In this document: positions 1 to 7,727 of the stretch, piece by piece
How the letters are laid out: the number at the start of each line of letters is the position of its first letter
Numbering within the stretch: position 1 is the first letter of the stretch
NCBI GenBank assembly: GCA_021832345.1
Contig: JAKBKY010000011.1
Span: 1-32,199, forward strand
DNA: 32,199 nucleotides
Reading direction: 5' to 3'
DNA from: a bacterium
Lineage (GTDB): Bacteria > Vulcanimicrobiota > Vulcanimicrobiia > Vulcanimicrobiales > Vulcanimicrobiaceae
Notes under the pieces: model-generated
Database searches by the model: none
Seen by the model: the letters and a program-made list of their open reading frames with translations, nothing else
Told to the model about the DNA's origin: nothing
Program-made: the position numbers and the translations under genes

Positions 1-1
1 G

Positions 2-118
2 CAGCATCCGCGTGCGCAGTATCTGGTGGGTCGCGACGCGCAGATGCAGGCCATCGTCGCGGGCCTGCCCGCGGCAGCGCGCGACCATCTCCTGCGCCGC
101 GCCCTGCGCTTGCCGTAA
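2..118 (+). CDS. short-chain dehydrogenase/reductase, C-terminal end only (partial)
   Basis: An open frame enters from the left edge and stops at TAA 116-118, giving 38 residues. They contain YLVGRDAQMQAIVAGLP followed by a basic helix ending in RRALRLP. This resembles the C-terminal tail of NAD(P)-dependent short-chain dehydrogenases, where a YLVG-D-A segment precedes a final arginine-rich helix. The Rossmann core and the catalytic Tyr-Lys pair would lie outside the window, so substrate and exact family cannot be given. The gene is convergent with, and partly antisense to, the frame of the DUF2339 fragment to its right. The call rests on the tail pattern alone. Confidence 0.55.
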   Translation, partial: QHPRAQYLVGRDAQMQAIVAGLPAAARDHLLRRALRLP

Positions 119-496
119 GTCGCGCTCAAAGAGCGGCTGCGTCCGCCCGTAGAAGCGTTCCCCGCCGAAGACGAGCGCAACCCCGGCGAGTAGGCCGAGC
201 GTCACTCGGCCGCTTGGGCCAATCCATCCGTTCGCAAACGCATAGTCGATGAAGAAGGCGACGCCGAGCAGCAGCGTCATCGCACCGATCGCGAGCAGGA
301 TGCGCCCACCGAAGAAGCGCTCTACGTCGATTGCCGGCCGCGTCGCCGGGCGAGAGACGGGCGCATGGGTCGGCTGTGCCGGCTGCGGCGCGGCGGGCGG
401 CGGTGCGGCTGCATCGAGCCGGTCAGCGAGCTGCGCCACCGATGTCTCTACGCGAGCAAGGCGCGCTTCTAACGCCGCCAGAGCATCCTCGTTCAT
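116..496 (-). pseudogene. DUF2339 membrane protein, N-terminal fragment (gene cut off)
   Basis: From ATG 496 the minus strand encodes a coiled-coil-like N-terminus (residues 1-30), an Ala/Pro-rich linker (30-55) and FFGGRILLAIGAMTLLLGVAFF, followed by IDYAFANGWIGPSGRVTLGL and LLAGVALVFGGERFYGRTQ. GGR...IG...LLLGVAFF..YA..N.WIGP.GRV is characteristic of the first two membrane helices of DUF2339 proteins, which are usually several hundred residues long with many more helices. Resemblance ends near residue 127 (about position 118). Beyond that the frame stays open to the window edge but is antisense to the dehydrogenase tail and no longer membrane-like. The gene therefore appears truncated, either by a real rearrangement or by an assembly join. 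No clear ribosome binding site precedes the ATG. Confidence 0.65.
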
Positions 497-533
497 GCGC
501 GCTGCTTCGCCGCACGGGCCAGTGCCATCGCCT

Positions 534-671
534 ATGGGGCGGGTGGGTGAAGTGCTCAACGATGGCTACCGCGGCATCCCGACCGGGTTTGCCGAAGGAG
601 CGCTAGCAGCGGATGAGCTAGCGCGCTCGATCCCGGAGCACTACGCGTTACTTGGGCGACATTACGGATGA
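534..671 (+). other. possible small ORF or gene fragment of unknown nature
   Basis: A 45-codon frame from ATG 534 to TGA 671 ends in ELARSIPEHYALLGRHYG, which reads more like a protein end than the surrounding shadow frames. It has no obvious ribosome binding site and no recognised family. It overlaps the 3' end of the convergent uridine-kinase-like gene by 24 bp. It could be the remnant of a gene cut at the same disturbed locus as the DUF2339 fragment, or chance. Nothing else was seen between 497 and 647. Confidence 0.15.
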
Positions 672-1364
672 GGGCGGTTCCTGCCAGCGCAGGATCCGCG
701 GTCTGGCAGGGTCACGATTATCCACCAGAATGTGGGCGCGTTCGCTCGGACGGACCGAGGAGAGGTAGAGCCGCTGTCCCGCCGCGTATCGCGCCCAAAA
801 ACGGCGTTGCAATTCCTCAGGTGAAGTACCGGGGCCGATGTCGCGGATCAGCGATCGCCGGAGCGTCTCGTCAAAACCAACCTCTAGGAAAATACACAGA
901 TCCCAAGCATTCGCCAACTCTCGTCGCTGCGCGAAAACACCATCAAAAAGCAGAACCTCATTCTCCGTTGCTTCACGCATCGGCGCATCAACTGCTACAT
1001 CCACCCGCCAATCAAACGTCGCCGTGCGATACCGCCGATGACCGTCTGGGCCAAGAGGATCGAGTAATGCAGTGCGGACGGCATCGTAGTCAAACGAGTC
1101 GTAGTAGAAACCTTCCGGCGAGTCCACGCCACGACGGTAGCGTGCCGCGCGCGGTCGGTGGAACCCGTCGATTGACGCTCGAATGACCGGCCTGTCGTGC
1201 CTCTCGATGTAAGGCACGAGTTCATCAGCCAGCGTTGTCTTACCGGCGCCGTCGACGCCGTCGATTGCAACTCTCAGCGGATGCGTTCGGGGCACGGTGA
1301 TGATTGCATCGCCAAGCCGGCGTAGCAACTCCTCACGCGTGGTAGCTTGTACTTCTGCGGTCAT
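648..1364 (-). CDS. uridine kinase-like P-loop nucleoside kinase
   Basis: This is a 238-residue cytoplasmic P-loop protein. The Walker A motif GVDGAGKT lies at residues 36-43. A DGFHRPR segment at 66-72 and FYYDSFDYDA near 87-96 match the substrate-lid region of the uridine kinase/phosphoribulokinase-like group. A Walker B-like LLFDGVF lies at 138-144, and the arginine-rich stretch after 165 would form the lid. Members phosphorylate uridine or cytidine, but many short actinobacterial-type relatives carrying DGFHRPR are uncharacterised, so the substrate is not certain. It starts at ATG 1364, has no operon partner, and diverges from mazEF across a 197-bp gap. Confidence 0.8.
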   Translation of the reverse strand: MTAEVQATTREELLRRLGDAIITVPRTHPLRVAIDGVDGAGKTTLADELVPYIERHDRPVIRASIDGFHRPRAARYRRGVDSPEGFYYDSFDYDAVRTALLDPLGPDGHRRYRTATFDWRVDVAVDAPMREATENEVLLFDGVFAQRRELANAWDLCIFLEVGFDETLRRSLIRDIGPGTSPEELQRRFWARYAAGQRLYLSSVRPSERAHILVDNRDPARPRILRWQEPPSSVMSPK

Positions 1365-1526
1365 CGCTCGACGTCGACGCTTAGCCCGTGCGCTCGGAAA
1401 CGCCTGCGACCCAGTTCGCTAGCGGATGTTAAACCTGCGGGCGCAGAACCGCACGAAGCGCGCGCGGCCCGTTTACGTGGCTGGAGCTTCGCCGATTTCC
1501 CAGAGCAGGTTGGGCGTGGAAGGGGA

Positions 1527-1562
1527 TTGACGGGAGCCAGCTTCAGGTGTATATACATTGTA
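1527..1562 (+). promoter_or_regulatory. mazEF promoter with palindromic operator, probably leaderless
   Basis: TTGACG (1527-1532) and TATATA (1550-1555) are separated by exactly 17 bp, a good sigma-70-type promoter. The -10 lies inside the perfect 10-bp palindrome TGTATATACA (1549-1558), a plausible site for autorepression by the AbrB-fold MazE protein. The ATG at 1562 is 7 nt past the last -10 base, where transcription should begin, so the mRNA is probably leaderless. The rest of 1365-1526 shows no gene. Confidence 0.6.
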
Positions 1563-1837
1563 TGAACACTAGGAAGCCGGTGGCTTCACGAGGCGCGTTT
1601 CATCAAGACGCCCGTGTCTTTAAATCGGGGAACTCGCTTGCGCTTCGGATCCCGAGCGCCATCGCCAAACGGGTCGCCCTTGAAGACGGGGCTGCCGTCG
1701 AGATGGCGGTGGATGACGGAGTCATTTCGGTGCGCAAGGCGCCATTGCGGGCGCTCGCCGATCTCATCGAAGGTATCACGCCGCAGAATCTGCATGAGCC
1801 GCTCTTCGATGAACTGACCGGCACCGAGCGTTGGTAG
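1562..1837 (+). CDS. mazE: MazE-family antitoxin (AbrB/SpoVT fold)
   Basis: This 91-residue protein has an AbrB/MazE swapped-hairpin domain. VFKSGNSLALRIPSAIAKRV (residues 19-38) is the classic K/W-GNS-A-RIP motif, followed by GAAVEMAVDDGVISVRKA (43-60). The acidic C-terminal tail (NLHEPLFDELTGTERW) fits the toxin-wrapping segment of MazE antitoxins. The in-frame upstream ATG at 1547 would overlap the -10 element, so ATG 1562 is preferred. The stop overlaps the mazF start by 7 bp, so the two are co-translated. In the family, MazE neutralises MazF by direct binding and represses the operon through its AbrB domain. Confidence 0.88.
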   Translation: MNTRKPVASRGAFHQDARVFKSGNSLALRIPSAIAKRVALEDGAAVEMAVDDGVISVRKAPLRALADLIEGITPQNLHEPLFDELTGTERW

Positions 1838-2175
1838 ACGCGTACATTCCCGACAGCGGAGATATCGTGTGGTTCTCGCTGGATCCCCAGCGTGGGCGTG
1901 AGCACGCCGGCCGTCGGCCGTTTCTCGTCCTCTCACCCCGCGCCTATAATGCGAAGACATCGCTGTGCGTGGGCGTTCCGATAACCTCACAACGCAAGGG
2001 CTATCCCTTCGAGGTTCCGCTAAAATCGGGCGGCTCGATCGACGGCGTTGCCCTCGCCGACCAGGTCAAGAGCCTGGATTGGCGGGCGCGGTTCGCGGAG
2101 TTCGCCGAGAGCGCGCCGTCGACAACGCTGCGCTCCGTGCGTCGCCTCTTGGCAACGTTTCTTGATCTAGCCTGA
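1831..2175 (+). CDS. mazF: MazF-family endoribonuclease toxin
   Basis: This is a 114-residue PemK/MazF protein. It opens with YIPDSGDIVWFSLDPQ and GREHAGRRPFLVLSP (residues 5-36), whose DIVW and GREH.GRRP elements form the beta-barrel core and RNA-binding loop. PITSQ (50-54) and ADQVKSLDW (76-84) are the other conserved blocks; the R28/R29 region and T52 correspond to catalytic positions in the family. The only suitable start is TTG 1831, overlapping the mazE stop. MazF toxins cut mRNA at short motifs; the target sequence cannot be read from this protein. It appears intact. Confidence 0.9.
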   Translation: MVDAYIPDSGDIVWFSLDPQRGREHAGRRPFLVLSPRAYNAKTSLCVGVPITSQRKGYPFEVPLKSGGSIDGVALADQVKSLDWRARFAEFAESAPSTTLRSVRRLLATFLDLA

Positions 2176-2298
2176 GGGCATGGTCATAGCAGCCGCGGTC
2201 AGCCAGGCCGATCCCCCGAACCAAGGATCAGCAAGCGATAACGCGGTACCCGTTACCCAACCCCGCTAGTGCGGTGGCCAGGAGCCAAGGGAGGTATC

Positions 2299-4182
2299 AT
2301 GCAGCTCTTTGCGGGTGCGACAGCCGACTTTCTACGCTACGACGAAAAACGCGAGATCGATAAACAACTCTCGGTTAGCTATCTCGATTACTACGGCTAT
2401 GCGGTGTCGGCTTCCGAGGCGAATTCCTGGCGTCATTCGTTGCATGCCGTGGCTTCTCAGATCCGCGACATGAATCTGCTCAAACATGGCATTATTCTGG
2501 AAATGCAGTTGCCGCTTACCTCAAGGCGATTGGATTGCATGCTCACTGGTATCGCCTCCGATGGGACGCCGTCGGCCACAATTATCGAACTAAAGCAGTG
2601 GAGCATGGCCGCTCCGGCGGAAGAAGACGAGTGTGTCGAAGTTGACATGGGCCGTAGCCGGCGTACGCAACTCCACCCGTCGGTGCAGGCAGCTTCCTAC
2701 GCGACATATCTTCAGGACAATCGCAGCGTGTTTTATGAAGAACCTTGCGTCGCGCTCTCGTCGTGCAGTTGGCTCCATAATTTCCAACAAGACCCGAGTT
2801 CAACATTACTTGACAAAGGAAAGTTTGGGGATGCCCTTGCGGTCGCACCCCTGTTCTGTGCGAATAACACCGACGAACTTGCCGTGTTCATCGACGAGCG
2901 CGTGGGGCATGGCCCCGGGCTGGAGGTTCTAGAGCGGGTTATCAGTAGCCGTTTCGCGCCAAGCAAGAAGCTCATGGAGTATACTGCGGCAACTATCTCT
3001 GGCACCGCTGCTTACACTCTGCTCGATGAACAGCGCGTCGCTTACGAGAAAATCCTTAGTGCTGTCCAACGCGCCCTGCGGCGTGGGGAACGCAGCGTCG
3101 TCCTGATTGAAGGCGGTCCCGGGACAGGGAAGTCCGTGGTCGCCCTCAACGTCATGGCAACGCTCCTTGGGCGGCATGTCCGCGTGTCGCATGCAACAGG
3201 ATCAAAGGCCTTTACGGAAAACCTGCGGAGCGTGCTCGGACGCAGAGCCGGTTCAAGTTTCCGCTACTTTAACAGTTTTACGCAAGCAGCCGACGGTGAC
3301 CTTGATGTCATCCTTTGCGACGAGGCCCATCGCATTCGGATGAGTAGCAACTCGCGGTTTACTCCTGCCGGTCGACGTAGTGATCGTCAGCAAGTGGACG
3401 AGATCATCGACGCAGCAAAAGTGGCTGTATTTTTTATTGACGATCGGCAAGGTGTGCGCCCGGACGAAGTGGGCTCGTCGCGACTCATCCGTGAAGCCGC
3501 CGCAGCGCATGACGCGCGCTTCGCTCAGGAGCGCCTCGAAGCGCAGTTTCGTTGTGCCGGCTCCGACGCGTACATCGACTGGGTCAACGCACTCCTGGGG
3601 CTTGGTGCATCCAGCGAGGGGGCCTTCGAGCTGGTTGACGGCGGCTTTGATATACGTGTTTACAACTCACCCGAGGAAATTGAGCGCGAACTACTCGGTC
3701 GGATTGCGCAAGGCGCCTCGGCTCGTATGACCGCCGGGTTCTGCTGGCCCTGGTCGGATCCGCGCAATGGAAAATTGGTCGAGGATGTGGTCGTCGGAGC
3801 CTATCGCCGCCCGTGGAACGCCAAGCCGGATGGCGTGTGTTTGCCGGCCGGTGTGCCCAAATCAAGTTTCTGGGCGACCGATCCCAAGGGGTTTGCGCAG
3901 GTTGGCTGCATCTATACGGCTCAGGGATTCGAGTTTGATTACGTCGGCGTGATTTGGGGCCCAGATTTGGTTTATCGAGCAGCAGATGGCGGTTGGCAAG
4001 GCGTCAAGGCTGCGTCACAAGATCGAAACGTCAAGCGCGCGTCGACGGACGAGTTTATCCACTTGCTCAAGAATACATATCGCGTACTTCTGACGCGTGG
4101 GATGAAGGGATGTTATCTTGCCATCTCCGACATCGAAACTCGCAACTATATTTCTGGCCTGCTTTGCAACGCGCGCGCCTGA
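2299..4182 (+). CDS. PD-(D/E)XK nuclease-like / DUF2075 (Schlafen-type SF1) helicase fusion
   Basis: This 627-residue protein starts at ATG 2299 behind a strong Shine-Dalgarno sequence (AAGGGAGGT). The N-terminal half (about 1-235) contains RRLDCML (D79) and ATIIELKQWS (E97, K99), a D...E-x-K arrangement like the PD-(D/E)XK nuclease core. The second half is a DUF2075 superfamily-1 ATPase: Walker A GGPGTGKS (272-279), DEAH (341-344), FIDDRQ (379-384), QFRC (416-419), IYTAQGFEFDYVGVIWG (538-554) and NTYRVLLTRGMKG (592-604). All motor motifs look intact. DUF2075 proteins are often found in defence or mobile loci, and here the gene follows mazEF directly. A role in anti-phage defence or nucleic-acid processing is inference. 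It is lower in GC than the arginine genes, which is compatible with transfer. Confidence 0.85.
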   Translation: MQLFAGATADFLRYDEKREIDKQLSVSYLDYYGYAVSASEANSWRHSLHAVASQIRDMNLLKHGIILEMQLPLTSRRLDCMLTGIASDGTPSATIIELKQWSMAAPAEEDECVEVDMGRSRRTQLHPSVQAASYATYLQDNRSVFYEEPCVALSSCSWLHNFQQDPSSTLLDKGKFGDALAVAPLFCANNTDELAVFIDERVGHGPGLEVLERVISSRFAPSKKLMEYTAATISGTAAYTLLDEQRVAYEKILSAVQRALRRGERSVVLIEGGPGTGKSVVALNVMATLLGRHVRVSHATGSKAFTENLRSVLGRRAGSSFRYFNSFTQAADGDLDVILCDEAHRIRMSSNSRFTPAGRRSDRQQVDEIIDAAKVAVFFIDDRQGVRPDEVGSSRLIREAAAAHDARFAQERLEAQFRCAGSDAYIDWVNALLGLGASSEGAFELVDGGFDIRVYNSPEEIERELLGRIAQGASARMTAGFCWPWSDPRNGKLVEDVVVGAYRRPWNAKPDGVCLPAGVPKSSFWATDPKGFAQVGCIYTAQGFEFDYVGVIWGPDLVYRAADGGWQGVKAASQDRNVKRASTDEFIHLLKNTYRVLLTRGMKGCYLAISDIETRNYISGLLCNARA

Positions 4183-4615
4183 ATACAGGCGCAGCCCTCT
4201 CTTACGCCAGCGGCTGGTCGCGCTTCAGACCGTGGCCTAGGAGCTATGATCGTGAGCGGCAACCCGGCCACCGCGTCCATCCTGCGCTCCGAGCTGCTCG
4301 CCCGCCGTGCCCTGAGTAAGGGCGATGTAAGGTCGCCCCAATACAGTAGGTCTTACGTCCCCGTTGCTCGTGGAGACGTGAGGGAGAGGCTATGCGGCCC
4401 TTTGGGCGCGCCCGGTGTTTGGCTGCGTTGCCGCCCCCAGGGCCTGCGGGGCAGAGCGCCGCAACCGCTGGGCCGGTAGACGGGCGAAGACCCAGCGAGG
4501 GGCAGGTGCCTTTCATGCTATACTTTCATCCAAGCGGCCGACGGCGGTGCACTTGGCCACGGCTGATGTCACAGGAAATTAGCTTTCACTTGCGACCGAA
4601 AGAGGAACAGAGACT
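4183..4615. other. 433-bp intergenic region with stem-loop potential, no gene recognised
   Basis: No convincing protein gene was found on either strand. There is a long-range inverted repeat GTAAG (4327-4331) / CTTAC (4352-4356), extendable with a G-T pair, and a GC-rich stretch (about 4420-4500) with several short self-complementary segments, for example GGGCGAAGACCC. I compared it by eye with SRP RNA, tmRNA and common riboswitch consensus elements and saw no match. It probably holds the end of the helicase transcript and the leader of the 4616 operon. Confidence 0.4.
4516..4524 (+). promoter_or_regulatory. extended -10 promoter for the 4616 operon
   Basis: TG-C-TATACT (4516-4524) is a good extended -10 element. 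No -35 match lies 17 bp upstream, which is usual for extended -10 promoters. The predicted start near 4531 gives an 85-nt leader before ATG 4616, which is preceded by AAAGAGGAAC as a ribosome binding site. Confidence 0.4.
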
Positions 4616-5692
4616 ATGAAGCTTCGTGTACTCGGTGCCGCCGCAACGGTGCTTGCGGTCCTGCTCATCGCATTCTCCGCTCACCCGGCGTCGGGCAACG
4701 GTATGCGGCGCTCGGCTCACCCAAAGCCGACCCCGACCCATACCCCGCTCTTTTTGCAGTACAACGAAATTTCGCGCATGCTCCTGGCTTCGGCTCCGGT
4801 GCCGGCGCCCGGGAGTTTCCCCGCTGATTACGCCGCCATCGAACAGGCGCTCAATGCACCGCCGTCGGCCCCACATGGTATGGGCGGCATGCTCGGCCAC
4901 ATGATGGGCGGCAAATACGCGGCAGCTATGCAGGCCGCGAATGCGGCGATGATGGCGATGAAGTACGGCACGCTCACGCGGTACACGTACGTGCACAACT
5001 GCTACCGTGTCGACTACCCCGCGTACAAGACCGCCGTGGTTCACAAGTGCGGCAAGAACGGCATCTTCACGCTGGAGTTGCCGCAGAAGAAGTGGTGTTA
5101 CGGCGACCGGCCGGAGGGCTGTCTGCAATCGACCGGATACGGCTCGGGCGGAGGCGGTGGTGGGGGTTCCGTCCGGGGAGGCACAGGGCAGCCCCAGAAG
5201 GGTCTCGCCGACATAAAGATCTCATCGTCGAGTCATGGACTCGGACCCAAGACGATCGTCGGCTATCACACGCGAGGAACGCAGGTGACGATGCATCTCA
5301 AATCCAGCAACGCGACGGGGGCGTGCCGGGATGGAGAGACGACCTTCGACGTGCAGCGCTACGCGTCTACCATCGACAAGCCCCGCCCCTACTGCCCTCT
5401 GCGCGGGGTGAAGCGGGTACCGCCGCGGAGCGTTCTCCCGATGATGGGTGGGTGCAAAGCACGCCGGATGAATGAATCAGTGGCAGGCAAAGGGTTGGGC
5501 GCGAGCAGGCAGCTCTCGCTCTACACGTTGATGACGTTCGAGGCCGGGGGCATGATGGGCGGATCGATGCCCAGCCACGGTGCGGGCGGCAAGATGCACA
5601 TGCTCAAGGAGCGTGGCAATATCCAGTGGCTCACCAAGGAGGAGGTTAAACCCCTCTTCGTGATCCCGCCCGGCTTCACGCAGGTGCCGTAG
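4616..5692 (+). CDS. secreted Met/Gly/His-rich protein of unknown function
   Basis: This 358-residue protein has a clear signal peptide (MKLRVLGAAATVLAVLLIAF, cleavage probably after HPASG). The mature part is predicted to be exported and lacks a recognised domain. Noteworthy segments are HGMGGMLGHMMGG (about 87-99), a poly-glycine linker (YGSGGGGGGGS, about 175-185), pairs of cysteines (HNCYRVDY, HKCGKN, KWCYGD, EGCLQ) and a second GGMMGGSMPSHGAGGKMHM run near 312-330. The two Met/His/Gly clusters resemble metal-chelating patches, and copper binding is possible, but this is inference. It abuts the following propeller gene (stop 5690-5692, start 5693), so the two form an operon. Confidence 0.75.
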   Translation: MKLRVLGAAATVLAVLLIAFSAHPASGNGMRRSAHPKPTPTHTPLFLQYNEISRMLLASAPVPAPGSFPADYAAIEQALNAPPSAPHGMGGMLGHMMGGKYAAAMQAANAAMMAMKYGTLTRYTYVHNCYRVDYPAYKTAVVHKCGKNGIFTLELPQKKWCYGDRPEGCLQSTGYGSGGGGGGGSVRGGTGQPQKGLADIKISSSSHGLGPKTIVGYHTRGTQVTMHLKSSNATGACRDGETTFDVQRYASTIDKPRPYCPLRGVKRVPPRSVLPMMGGCKARRMNESVAGKGLGASRQLSLYTLMTFEAGGMMGGSMPSHGAGGKMHMLKERGNIQWLTKEEVKPLFVIPPGFTQVP

Positions 5693-6655
5693 GTGAAGCA
5701 ACGCTTCATATCCGGCCGTGGACCGGTCGTGCGTACGCTTCGTGCGGTCGGCATGCTGGCGATCTGCGCCACGACGCTGACGGCAGCGACGCACGCCGGG
5801 AGACCCGCGGCCAAGCCGTCGCAATGGCTCTACGTCTCCGACTCCACGCACACGCTGCGAGCCTACAAACTGCCGCTCTCAAGTGCGCCGCGAGCCGTGG
5901 CGGTCCTGACCAATCCAGGTAACGGCCCGGGATACGGTCTAGCGGTAGACCGCTCGGGGCGGGTGTATGTGGCGGAGGCGAATGCCGATCTCATCGGGGT
6001 CTTCGCTCCGAACAAGAAGACCGGCCGGATGGTGAAGATGGCGTCGATTCAAACGGCCAAGCCGGCGTATGATGTCGCGGTCGACGCGGCGGGCAATCTG
6101 TATGCGGCCGAGCCGAGCGGAAACGCCATCGAGGTCTTTAGAGCGCCCATCAAGAGTTCGAGCCGGGCGGCTTTCAGCATCACCGGAGGCATCGAGAACG
6201 CGTACGGGCTGGCATTCGGCCCGCACGGCGTGCTCTTCGTCTGCAACGACCGTTCGGTGAAACAGTACCATCCGCCGTTTCGGGCGGGGAGCCGGAGCGC
6301 CGGCACCGTCGCGGTCTCGGGTCAATCGCAGCCCGACTTCGGGCAAGGCATCGTCGTCGACACCAAAGCCGATGTCTTCTTCGGATACGGCACCTTGGTC
6401 CACGTGACAAAGCCGCCGTATACGAAAGGGGCCTCCAGCGCCTACGACATTGTACTGCCGCCCCATGCCGTCGTGATGTACCTTACCTTCGATCGTCGCG
6501 GTAATCTCTACGTTGCCGCGCAGTTCGGCTCGGGAAATGCGCACAACGGCGTCTACCTCTTCAATGCTCCGCTCAAGAGCGGTGCGCCGAACGCCTATGC
6601 TCGCTTCATTCCGCTCGATCAGGCGACGGGTTTAACCGTCGCACCGAAGCCGTAG
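5693..6655 (+). CDS. secreted NHL/SMP-30-like beta-propeller protein
   Basis: This 320-residue protein starts at GTG 5693, immediately after the upstream stop, implying translational coupling. A basic, hydrophobic N-terminus (VRTLRAVGMLAICATTLTA) is a signal peptide. The rest has repeated blades of the type GYGLAVDRSGRVYVAEAN, YDVAVDAAGNLYAAEPSGN, YGLAFGPHGVLFVCNDR and YLTFDRRGNLYVAAQFGSG, the D-x-x-G-x-L/V-Y-V-A pattern of NHL/SMP-30-type propellers. Such proteins are exported binding or lactonase-like domains; no metal-site residues could be assigned, so an enzyme activity is not claimed. Confidence 0.78.
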   Translation: MKQRFISGRGPVVRTLRAVGMLAICATTLTAATHAGRPAAKPSQWLYVSDSTHTLRAYKLPLSSAPRAVAVLTNPGNGPGYGLAVDRSGRVYVAEANADLIGVFAPNKKTGRMVKMASIQTAKPAYDVAVDAAGNLYAAEPSGNAIEVFRAPIKSSSRAAFSITGGIENAYGLAFGPHGVLFVCNDRSVKQYHPPFRAGSRSAGTVAVSGQSQPDFGQGIVVDTKADVFFGYGTLVHVTKPPYTKGASSAYDIVLPPHAVVMYLTFDRRGNLYVAAQFGSGNAHNGVYLFNAPLKSGAPNAYARFIPLDQATGLTVAPKP

Positions 6656-6697
6656 TGGGGCAAAGCTCTGCAGGTTGCAAACACTTACGAGGTGATC

Positions 6698-7384
6698 GTG
6701 CGTAACGTTCTATGCGTGGTTATGGCTATGCTGTTCCTGATCGTTCCAAGCGCTTCCATTGCCGGCCAACCGAACCTTAGCCGATGGGGTGCTGTGCCAC
6801 AATGGCGGGTCGACTACAGCTTCTCTATGAAGCGGTCGGGAACGGAGGGCTGTGGTACGTCTTTTAATCGTTCGGAGACGCTGACTGGATCGGGCCTCCT
6901 CAAGCGCACGATCGACGCAAATCCCTTAGGTATGGTGGTGTGGAAAGACAAACGCGCCGTTCAATCAGGAAAGGCTCAAAAGACGAGTGTCACAAACTGC
7001 TCTGATCCACCCGATTGCAATGACGCATCAACGGAGTCGGGGACAGCCTCTGGGACACTTCCAAGCGTCATACGACTCGCAATTTACCCGACCGAGGGAA
7101 CGTACAACGTACGAATAACGGTCAAGAAGCAATTCTACGGTAACCTCATCCACAGAGCACAGTTCATGAATAGGATTGGGGTCTGCGTAACCTACACGAC
7201 AGTCTATAAAAAGAACGTACAAGGCGGCAGATATATCGATATCGGTGGGCCTTTGCCGACTTCCGGCAGAGCGCTCTCTGGGACTGCGCCCCTTGATACC
7301 AATAACGGTGTGTTTTCCATTGATCCGCCACGCAGCCCGGATACCCATGAGATCCTGCATTGGTCTATCACCCCGGTCCCGTAA
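6698..7384 (+). CDS. secreted all-beta protein of unknown function
   Basis: This protein is 228 residues from GTG 6698, chosen because ACGAGGTGAT gives it a Shine-Dalgarno at good spacing; GTG 6692 is the alternative. A signal peptide (VLCVVMAMLFLIVPSASIAG) precedes a mature domain with alternating polar/hydrophobic beta-type segments (WRVDYSFSMKRSG, YNVRITVKKQFYG, CVTYTTVYKK) and four or more cysteines that could form disulfides in the periplasm. It follows the propeller gene by 42 bp on the same strand. Its style (short secreted beta protein beginning with a WRVDYS-like strand) resembles the 11182 gene (WDGSYSVKY), suggesting a distant relationship. No family was recognised. Confidence 0.65.
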   Translation: MRNVLCVVMAMLFLIVPSASIAGQPNLSRWGAVPQWRVDYSFSMKRSGTEGCGTSFNRSETLTGSGLLKRTIDANPLGMVVWKDKRAVQSGKAQKTSVTNCSDPPDCNDASTESGTASGTLPSVIRLAIYPTEGTYNVRITVKKQFYGNLIHRAQFMNRIGVCVTYTTVYKKNVQGGRYIDIGGPLPTSGRALSGTAPLDTNNGVFSIDPPRSPDTHEILHWSITPVP

Positions 7385-7487
7385 AATGCTCGACCGTGCC
7401 TGGGCTGGGGATTGGGCCATGAAGCTGCCGAACGCTCAACACAGCCACCAGAGCGCTGTCGCGGGCTGTTCGACGCTTCGATAGTTT

Positions 7488-7727
7488 CTAAAACAGTTGG
7501 CGCGTCAACTCGTCGCGGTCGAGACGCTGCACTACGGCGATCTCCGAAATGATTGCCGCTAGGGTGCCTGCGCGTAGCGGGTCGTGGTTGGGCACGGTCA
7601 CGTGATGGGGATACGGAAGATCGCACGTTAGGCGGATGTGGCTGCCGGTTTGACGCGTGGCGTGGTAACCCAGGCGGCCAAGCCGTTTAACCAGCTCGGC
7701 GCCGGAGATGTCACGCGGGAGCCTCAT
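7488..7727 (-). CDS. hicA: HicA-family mRNA interferase toxin
   Basis: This 79-residue protein has a double-stranded RNA-binding-like fold: ISGAELVKRLGRLGYHATRQ (residues 7-26), then TGSHIRLTC with the family catalytic histidine at H30, and VTVPNHDPLRAGTLAAII (43-60), the conserved H-x-x-L-x-x-GTL-x-x-I ending. HicA toxins bind and cleave mRNA. Its ATG overlaps the stop of the upstream antitoxin as ATGA, so the pair is translationally coupled. The protein looks complete. Confidence 0.9.
   Translation of the reverse strand: MRLPRDISGAELVKRLGRLGYHATRQTGSHIRLTCDLPYPHHVTVPNHDPLRAGTLAAIISEIAVVQRLDRDELTRQLF

Noticed and set aside
4321-4530. Structured RNA or riboswitch upstream of the 4616 gene
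   Set aside because: Short hairpins are present, but no consensus core of SRP RNA, tmRNA or common riboswitches was found by eye; a covariance-model search would be decisive.
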